From assembly GCA_003439945.1 (NCBI GenBank), contig QVRM01001811.1, positions 108,501 through 172,500 on the forward strand: DNA of 64,000 bases. The letters run 5' to 3'. The stretch comes from Dermanyssus gallinae. Lineage: Eukaryota > Arthropoda > Arachnida > Mesostigmata > Dermanyssidae. Numbering within the stretch: the first letter of the stretch is position 1; every line of letters begins with the position of its first letter. Below the pieces are notes generated by a model that had not been told where the DNA came from, did not search any database, and was given only the letters and a program-made list of their open reading frames with translations. Below, one piece after another: positions 57,993-64,000 of the stretch. The position numbers and the translations under genes were made by a program.

Positions 57993-58895
57993 CTGCTCTG
58001 TGTTGTTAGTGTTTGGGATGTTGTTTGGGCGCCTCGACGTGTCTGTCTGTCTGTCTGACCTGAGACATCGGGGTGACATCAAAGTGAGCTTCTAGCCAAG
58101 CGCAACGATCATCTATATAGTCTACTTGTGGTGGTTGGTTGGACACTTCTTCGTGAAGTGCCGGGGAAGGCGAGTGAGAACGAAAACAGGGATCAACTCT
58201 ACGCACTCGTACGTACGAACGTATTTATTCTTCATCATCATTATTATTAATATCATCATCATCATCTGCTCACTCGGTTGCATCGAATCGAACAGACCCT
58301 AGAATAGGCGCATGCATGTGTCTATGTGTGTTTTTGTGGGTGCGTGCAAAAACCGCGATAGAGAAGCCGAACAAAACTGCATCGACTATGACTGGCAATT
58401 TCATCATCATCATCATCATGTTCGTGGGTCGGGTCATCGGCTATCGCACGATTGTACAATACTGGCGGCTGTAGTTCCTCTAGTTGCTGCTGCTGATGGT
58501 GATGATGATAATACTCATAAGAATGATAATAATAATACTGACGCGTGTAGGAACCATACTTCAAACAGTGGTTGATGGTCGCCACAGCAATGAGCTCTGT
58601 CCGATGAAGGAAGCGAGGGGGAGCGGAGGTAAGAGAGAGACTAAGGGAGTTTACGAGTGTGGGTGGGCCAGGGGGCGCCATGGGGGGTGGTATAATTGTC
58701 TCTCGATTGTCTGGCTGCCTGTCTGCTCGGGGGGACGGACGGACGGACGGTAACGTCGACAACCGGCCACTGTGTGGGCGAGAGATGGCGTCGTTAGACG
58801 AAGTTGGTGCGAAAAAAGGCACTTGAACGACAAACCTCGCGAGTTCCGGTTGCTTGACGAAGTGGCCGTCGTTGAGGAGCGACATCAAGGACGAC
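57993..58895. other. Non-coding DNA
   Basis: (GTCT)n at 58041-58055, CAT triplets at 58248-58264 and 58402-58418, GGAC tetranucleotides at 58731-58750. The 289-codon minus-strand frame (58322-59191) spans several triplet runs and has poly-Ser/Leu and poly-His/Tyr tracts, with no recognisable domain. Confidence 0.5.
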
Positions 58896-59005
58896 TTCAA
58901 TTTCGACGACGACAACGACGACGACGAAAACAACAACAACAACAACAACAACGACGACGACGAAAACAACAACAACAACAACAACAACGACGACGACGAC
59001 GACAG
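58896..59005. repeat. GAC/AAC triplet array with 37-39-bp higher order
   Basis: Blocks of (GAC)n GAAAACAACAAC(AAC)n alternate at least twice (starts near 58905 and 58950), then end in (GAC)6. Confidence 0.9.
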
Positions 59006-59047
59006 CGCTATCGTACAATTGTGCTTTCGATGTCGCGACTCACTCAC

Positions 59048-59088
59048 GCGTCCGACCGCTGGGCCCATTAGGCACAGCGGTCGGACGC
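59048..59088. repeat. Perfect 14-bp inverted repeat (stem-loop)
   Basis: GCGTCCGACCGCTG (59048-59061) is exactly complementary to CAGCGGTCGGACGC (59075-59088) with a 13-base loop. The stem is GC-rich, so the hairpin would be very stable on either strand. It is not made of simple repeats and matches no element elsewhere in the window. Confidence 0.9.
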
Positions 59089-59439
59089 TAAGCGATTTTG
59101 CGACCGAGAAGACACTCTTCTGAGGTTTCGAGCCCAAGCATTCGCCGAACTCTTCAACACGAAACAGCGCCGCTTGTTGCTGCGTATGCATGTTACATCG
59201 GGCTTTGTGCTGCTGCTGCTGTTTTTACCGTTGTCGTTTGTGTCGTTGCTGTTGGCTTTTCTTTCTTTCTTTCTTTCTTGTTTGTTTGTTTATCGTGGTC
59301 TGCCCGTCTATATGTTTATTTGGCCGTGCCTGATCCTTGCCGATGTCAGAATGGCATCATCATTCTTATTGAATAGGTCGTCTGTCGGAACACCAAGAAG
59401 ACGTTGGAAAAGTACCTCCATATGAGTCTCTGATAACAG

Positions 59440-59453
59440 TATATACACGTATA

Positions 59454-59494
<41 letters not shown>

Positions 59495-59496
59495 AA
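59440..59496. repeat. (TA)n microsatellite
   Basis: About 56 bp, including one TGTATA interruption at each side. Confidence 0.95.
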
Positions 59497-59774
59497 GGCA
59501 CTGCTTGCGTTACCTTTACAGATCTCTGATAAGTTCGGTATTGCTAACGTTCATACTGAAAAGGTCGAAAAGGCCCTATTAATCAAACAACAAACAACAC
59601 ATATGATGTCTACAGTTGTTAATCTCTGTGAACACTTTGGCTGAACACAGAGCGGATGTCGTTGTTGCATTTTATGCATGTAATAACTCATGGCGTATGG
59701 TTGTTGATGTTATGTCATCGTTGTGGGGTGCCAGTTCTATGGTCATCAAGAAAACAGCGTATTCCTCCGATTAG
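59497..59774. other. Unique non-coding DNA
   Basis: No repeat or gene recognised. Confidence 0.4.
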
Positions 59775-60250
59775 TCAGCCAATTCTGTCCGCTATTTGGT
59801 AAGCACCTCCCCCCCCCCCACCAACGGATGAAGTGAATGAAGTCATGAAGGCGAAATTCAAACCAAGTGTCTTCGGTTCAATGTTTTCTTCGAGGAAAAG
59901 GGCGCTTCGTTTCGCTACGTAGTCGGCCCCTGGAAATACCGTTTGAGGTGTTAGTCTCGGTTTGTTGCGTGGGTAGAAATTGATAACGACCGGGGGGCGG
60001 TCTATTGAGCTACGGTTTAGCTTGGCCTCGGCTTTGGGCCTAGATAGGCTCGTGGGGTCGCATAAGGTCGCATCGCCGTCAATTGGCATGTCGTTGACAT
60101 TCCTGCCACAAAAATACGTGAAGCCACTGTCGTTCCAGGTGTCCAAACGTCCGAAGGCGAGGGGTCATAGCCGTACCGCTTGGACCAATCACAGTGGAGG
60201 TGCCCTTGCCGTTGGTACCTCAGCACAGGACTGACACTGTTTACCGACAA
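59775..60250 (-). other. Unrecognised minus-strand coding-like region
   Basis: A 123-codon frame (59775-60146) contains VVINFYPRNKPRLTPQTVFPG and has balanced composition. It ends in a poly-Gly run from a C-run at 59808-59820. A second frame (60017-60250) carries GHLHCDWSKRYGYDPSPSDV upstream, so one frameshift may separate two parts of an old ORF. I know no matching family. It may be a decayed retroelement ORF1 or a host exon; neither is shown. Confidence 0.3.
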
Positions 60251-60468
60251 GTGTATAGTCTCGAATGCCTATCCATGAAGTAGTAGTAGTAGTAGCAGTA
60301 GTAGTAGTAACAGTAATAGGTCTGGGAATAATGGAAGTATGACGAGTGTCAAATTAGTGACAGCGATAGGACCGTTTCGTAGCAGTGGTACGACAGCAAC
60401 TAGGTACTACTAATTCGAAGCTTCCGTGTCGAGATTTTGATCGTCACAGAAAGGTAATTTGTACATAA
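60251..60468. other. Non-coding DNA with (GTA)n
   Basis: GTA/GCA triplets at 60279-60312, otherwise unique. Confidence 0.5.
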
Positions 60469-60720
60469 TCATGCCCGCATCGTTTTTGTCATTTTGATCT
60501 GTGTGAACGGGCAGCGGGCTAACTGGGTTTCAAACGTTTTCCTTATCCAGGCTCGTTTTTGCTGGTCCTTTGTCATTATTGTCTCAGCCCTGAGATCGTT
60601 GGCCAGTAGTTCCGCATCGTTATTGTTGTTGTTGTTGTTGTTGTTGTTGCTGTCATTGTTGATACTGAGGTTCTGTCCGGATGGAATTCCTACGCGACCT
60701 GTCGCACGGTCTGTCTTCAT
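60469..60720 (-). other. Unrecognised 83-codon open frame
   Basis: The frame is interrupted by a poly-Asn run from a (TTG)n on plus (60622-60650). The flanking halves (for example TMTKDQQKRAWIRKTFETQL) have coding-like composition, but I recognise no family. It is on the same strand as the region at 59.8-60.25 kb and could be part of the same relic. Confidence 0.25.
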
Positions 60721-61000
60721 CCATTATCCTGCCGCCGTAGGCAGTCTTGAATAATAATACAAGTCATCATGTCACCTCCACCACTGCACACAAGCTCCCA
60801 CGCACACAAATTAATGATAATTAACTACTCCGTATGGCAGGCTCTCTTGAGCTTAATGTGCAGGCGCATAGCGGGGAGTTTGTTTAGTTATATAAATCTA
60901 CAGTGCATACACATTTATATGCGGCTATTTGTTGTCCTGGTGCTTAGAGTATCGCCCTTTCACTTTAGGGGCGAACGTTACTCAACGGTCGTTCTTCCGG

Positions 61001-61040
61001 GTATATATATATATATATACACATATGTTTATATGTATGT
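61001..61040. repeat. (TA)n microsatellite
   Basis: Short TA repeat with ACATATG and TGTATG variants. Confidence 0.85.
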
Positions 61041-61855
61041 AAATAACACGCGCTTTATCTACATTAAAGGGAAATGTGCATTACAAGGTATCACAAGATT
61101 CATGCATACGGTCGGGTCGCTCTTCATGGAAGCAGAGACATCACTATGCATTACGACTAGTAGCGAGTCTAAGATCGCGTATACAAATGTTTGCAGTTGA
61201 AGATAGAATTACGGAATTTTTCATTTTGTATGACCTTTTTAAGCATGATTGGTCCAGTTTTTTAAAACATCAACTATGTCATCTTTGCTATGTTAGCACT
61301 TTGGAGTGGACAATTGTCTCCGCGCAAACGTGTGGTCACAGGTTCTCCAGCCCAGGGTTAGGCCAGTTCAACAATTTGCCCCGAACAGGCGCTGCATTTT
61401 TTCGTTGAATGTCGAGCGCCAGTCTCTGACGCAAGAATTTGGATGCTCTCGAGTCTCCCGTCGAAAGGTTAAGGCTCCTACCTACGCGCTGAATCCGCTT
61501 GAGGGTAAGGGAGCCTGCAGCTCCCATAGTCTCCAACGTCAACCTAACTTTGGATCAAACTATGCCCTCTACGTGTATGTCCTTTCGTGGCACACCACAA
61601 CAAAATAAAACTGCGTTTGACATAGACATTAAACAATTGCATGTACAATTCAGCATCTCTTGGAACAACTCATCTGAGAATCAAAGCACACCTTCTCGTC
61701 GCTTTTAGTGCCTCCTCTCTATTTTGCTCCGATAATTTTAAATCAAGGGTTATAACAGTTCAACAAGATCCTTCATAGCCTTCACATTTTCAAGCGGGCA
61801 ATCATGAATTTTATTTAAAAATACTGTATTTTTGGACCAAAAAACTCCTCAGAGA
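61041..61855. other. Unique non-coding DNA
   Basis: Normal complexity. Short frames such as 61076-61408 (plus) show no known domain. The sequence near 61740-61850 may be diverged LINE 3' sequence but carries no motif. Confidence 0.4.
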
Positions 61856-61859
61856 TCTC

Positions 61860-63245
61860 AGAGCTCGAACCGTCATTTACGGATCGTTCGGGAATTATTG
61901 ATAAGGGACAACAAATATTGAAACCACAATGTTTGCAGAATTAGCTGGGCAGACCATCTGTCTTTATACTGAGTTTGGACTTTAGTTTCAATAGTTGACG
62001 GTAGAGGTGTTCAGGCGATATGTCCACGTTGTTAACGTAGTGTGGATCACTTCCCACATGGTGGGTTGCCTGACCTCCATTTAATTTCATCTTCAGTAGG
62101 GTGCGTGTTGGCGAAATTATTTCTCAGTAGTTCAGCTTTTTCGAGGTCATCGGCTACATCTGGACAGACGAGGACGCTGAGTTTATCCCGACTTTTCATG
62201 CGCCTTGATACATAGCGTTGAACTTTGATCATGTCGCATTTCTCAATAAGTTTGCTTTTCTCAAAGATTCGTTGACGGCGTATGACGCGTTCTAACTTTA
62301 GCCTTAGTTTATCTGATTTTGTGGTGTCCTTTTCCCTCTCAAGTAGTCGATTTAGTGTGTAGATGTTTTCATTGATTGAGTCTAGCCGTTTCTTGAATAC
62401 AGGAACGAAGAAGGTTTCGAAGAAAAGTCAGACCATCAGTGAGCAAATTGAACATTTCGTCCACGCTTTGCACTGTTTGAAGAAGATGTTCCAGCCGATC
62501 AAGCTTAAATAAAGTTTTATCAGACCGTAATTGCTGTTTTTGTAATTGTAAGATGTCAAAGTATTCTCAATGGCAGGGATGGAATATTCGTGTACGTATA
62601 GTGTGAAACGAACGGCTTGGTCATCTGACGGAAGCGGGCACGACCTGACTGTGGTCTCCCGAACCGAGTCGTCGGTTGATGGAGTCCAATTCGTGAACAA
62701 AAGTCCACAAAAGTTTGCTGTTTAGAAACGGAAAAAGTGCCGGGATATGACAAAGTCTTCGAATCGATCCACGGGAGGTTGTAGTCACCAGTTAGAAAAA
62801 CAGTTGCATCAATGTCACAAAGCGTCGAGAGTTTACATCAATGACTTTTCATGTACCCTACTAAGGTTTCAGGGTTGCTAATGAGAGTGCTATATTTGTT
62901 CATATCACAAGTGTCAGTGACATTACGCAGATTAAATCGACGCAAATGAGTTCTAGATCCTTCTTGGATGTTGACGACGAGAGACACCAAGCATTTTTTT
63001 ACCAGAACTAACACTCCTCCCCCTCCCATGTTCCGGTCTTTTCTGCAAAGCTGATATGTTCCGTCATATTCTAGTTTACCACCTTAGACAGCATTTTCGT
63101 TCAGCCATGTCTCAGTTACGCAGCAGACCATAATATTGTTAGAGGTAAGGTATGAGTGCAAAATGTCAATCGCCTTCTGCTTGTTTAATGAATGAGCGTT
63201 AATTAGAATGCAGTTAACATAGACTTTGGAATAACAAGGATCAGA
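61860..63245 (-). pseudogene. CR1/L2-like LINE ORF2 pseudogene (endonuclease and start of RT)
   Basis: Read on the minus strand, the endonuclease N-terminus is 'NCILINAHSLNKQKAIDILH' and then 'VCCVTETWLNENAV', the classic N-A-R-S-L and ITETWL motifs with a stop just after (63080-63240). 'MGGGGVLVLVKKCL' (62990-63029) is the GGGVxIxVK motif, and 'VFLTGDYNLPWID' (62768-62806) is the TGDFNLPxIDW motif. The linker at 62230-62480 is Lys/Arg-rich. 'DVADDLEKAELLRNNFA' (62110-62160) matches the EKAxLFNxFF segment before the RT. 'ISPEHLYRQLLKLKSKLSIK' followed by TDGLPS (61950-62010) is the first RT block (V...L..LK...SxGxDGIP). Several stops and frameshifts interrupt it, and the catalytic RT core is not present to the left, so the copy is inactive and internally truncated. 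Confidence 0.8.
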
Positions 63246-63250
63246 GGCAG

Positions 63251-63320
63251 TGTATATATATATGTATATAAGCTCCCCTGCTAGAGGGTGTGTGAATATA
63301 TATATATATATATATATATA
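63251..63320. repeat. Paired short (TA)n tracts
   Basis: TA tracts at 63251-63270 and 63296-63320, separated by 26 bases, next to the LINE pseudogene's 5' side. Confidence 0.9.
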
Positions 63321-63487
63321 AAGTGTAGCTGACGTTTCACCAGCAGCAGCAACAATAGTCGTAATATTACTCGTAGTAATAGCAGTATCGATAGTAATAT
63401 GTATTATTTGTGGTCGTCGTAGATGTTGTCTAGTTTATATTATTATTTACTAAAATTTTAAATTATATACGACCCTCTTTAAGTTTC
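63321..63487. other. Non-coding DNA with CAG and GTA triplets
   Basis: A short triplet run (63340-63430) and AT-rich sequence. No gene. Confidence 0.5.
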
Positions 63488-63673
63488 TTTTTTTGGACTG
63501 ACTCTCAGCCAACATTTAAGGTCGACGAAATTCCTTTCGCATTGCTTCGCCTGTAAGACGAACGATCACATAAATGCAAACATTTACCACGTCGGGAATC
63601 GAACCCGTTCACCTCCGTGTGTCTCTTCCGGTCTCAAGACGCACTCGAATGCACCCATGATGCGGGCTCGACT
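63488..63673 (-). mobile_element. tRNA-derived SINE, second copy
   Basis: Aligns with the 26.8-kb SINE along its length: box B GGTTCGATTCC in the head, GGAAGAGACACACGGAGGTGAAC just before it (GGAGGAGACACATAGGAGGTGCGC in the first copy), GCAATGCGAAA in the body, and TTGGCTGAGAGTCAGTCC at the 3' end. Box A has decayed (ATCATGGGTGC). A T-run on plus gives this copy an A-rich tail in its own direction. Flanks TTTAAGTTTC and TTAAGTTCC may be an imperfect target-site duplication. It is older than the first copy. Confidence 0.88.
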
Positions 63674-63791
63674 TCTTAAGTTCCCTACTACGGGCTTGGA
63701 ATCGCCCTGACGACGTAGATTTTTTATATTTCACCGAAAGCCGGACATGTTGAAATATATAGGAATGTTTCTCACTACTGCTGCTGCTGCT

Positions 63792-63850
63792 AAAAAATAC
63801 TTTCTGGGTTGACTCTCAGCCAAAATTTAAGGTTCGGAGCCCCTTTTATG
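63792..63850 (-). mobile_element. SINE 3'-end fragment, third copy
   Basis: Only the 3' end survives: CTTAAATTTTGGCTGAGAGTCAACCCAGAAAGTATTTTTTA in pieces, matching the tails of the two other copies, including the TGAGAGTCA loop. Like the 26.8-kb copy it ends in a T-run. The body and head are absent, because the copy is 5'-truncated or deleted after about 63845. Confidence 0.75.
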
Positions 63851-64000
63851 AGATAACAATGTATAGTTTAATATAAATGCCATTTTCACCTATTTACAGT
63901 ATATTGCAACATTTATGTTTGTTTATTAACCAGATACCCAAGTGTCAACACAATGAGATCTCTTTGAGATCGCATTTGAATTTGAGCAGAGACTTTGTCT
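63851..64000. other. AT-rich unique DNA to the window edge
   Basis: No gene or repeat recognised. Confidence 0.4.

Noticed and set aside
58322..59191. 289-codon minus-strand open frame
   Set aside because: Built from triplet and homopolymer runs (poly-Ser, Leu, His, Tyr, Gln) with no domain. The opposite strand is equally open, as expected from repeat composition.
61860..61880. Box B-like GGTTCGAGCTC
   Set aside because: Lies in or beside the LINE relic, has no box A upstream and matches only partly.

Overview
This is eukaryotic, non-coding, repeat-dominated DNA. An arthropod is the most likely source: the best-preserved genes belong to R1-clade non-LTR retrotransposons, which are characteristic of arthropod genomes. 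I see no credible host protein gene, rRNA, functional tRNA, CRISPR array or prokaryotic operon. Species cannot be named from the sequence; a mite or another arthropod with microsatellite-rich DNA would fit, but that is a guess.

Two kinds of simple sequence fill most of the window. The first is long (TA)n tracts: about 33, roughly one per 2 kb, from 14 to 144 bp. The second is long mosaics of related triplets (CAA, GAC, GAT, CAG, CTA and complements), worst at 4.1-4.7, 6.1-6.6, 16.8-17.0, 22.9-23.2, 24.5-24.9, 30.0-30.8, 34.2-35.6, 55.1-56.1 and 57.7-59.0 kb. These mosaics create many long open frames of poly-Asn, Gln, Thr, Leu, Val or Ser on both strands. I do not regard them as genes.

Between them lies a graveyard of retroelements. 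At 8.55-8.85 kb (+) is a fragment of a LINE reverse transcriptase, followed directly by a decayed R1-like copy on the minus strand (8.86-10.08 kb). At 26.80-26.99 kb is an intact tRNA-derived SINE with a perfect 17-bp target-site duplication. A second R1-like fragment is at 29.0-29.7 kb (-). Two adjacent 3' ends of another LINE are at 31.3-32.4 kb (-). The centrepiece is a near-complete R1-like element at about 38.2-43.1 kb (+), with ORF1 (zinc knuckles) and ORF2 (endonuclease and reverse transcriptase). It is broken by two frameshifts, one stop and an internal deletion. A tRNA-like Pol III unit precedes it and a 5'-truncated relative follows it at 43.1-43.7 kb. A CR1/L2-like endonuclease and early RT pseudogene (61.9-63.2 kb, -) and two more SINE copies (63.5-63.85 kb, -) close the window.

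Other structures of note are a 25-bp-arm hairpin at 33.17-33.23 kb, a 40-bp inverted repeat at 8.10-8.25 kb, a perfect 14-bp stem at 59.05 kb, a perfect 30-bp palindrome at 56.32 kb, and a minisatellite at 57.86 kb whose unit grows by one triplet at each early step. The mobile elements form a parts list: LINEs supply the reverse transcriptase, and the SINE family, which encodes nothing, presumably depends on one of them.
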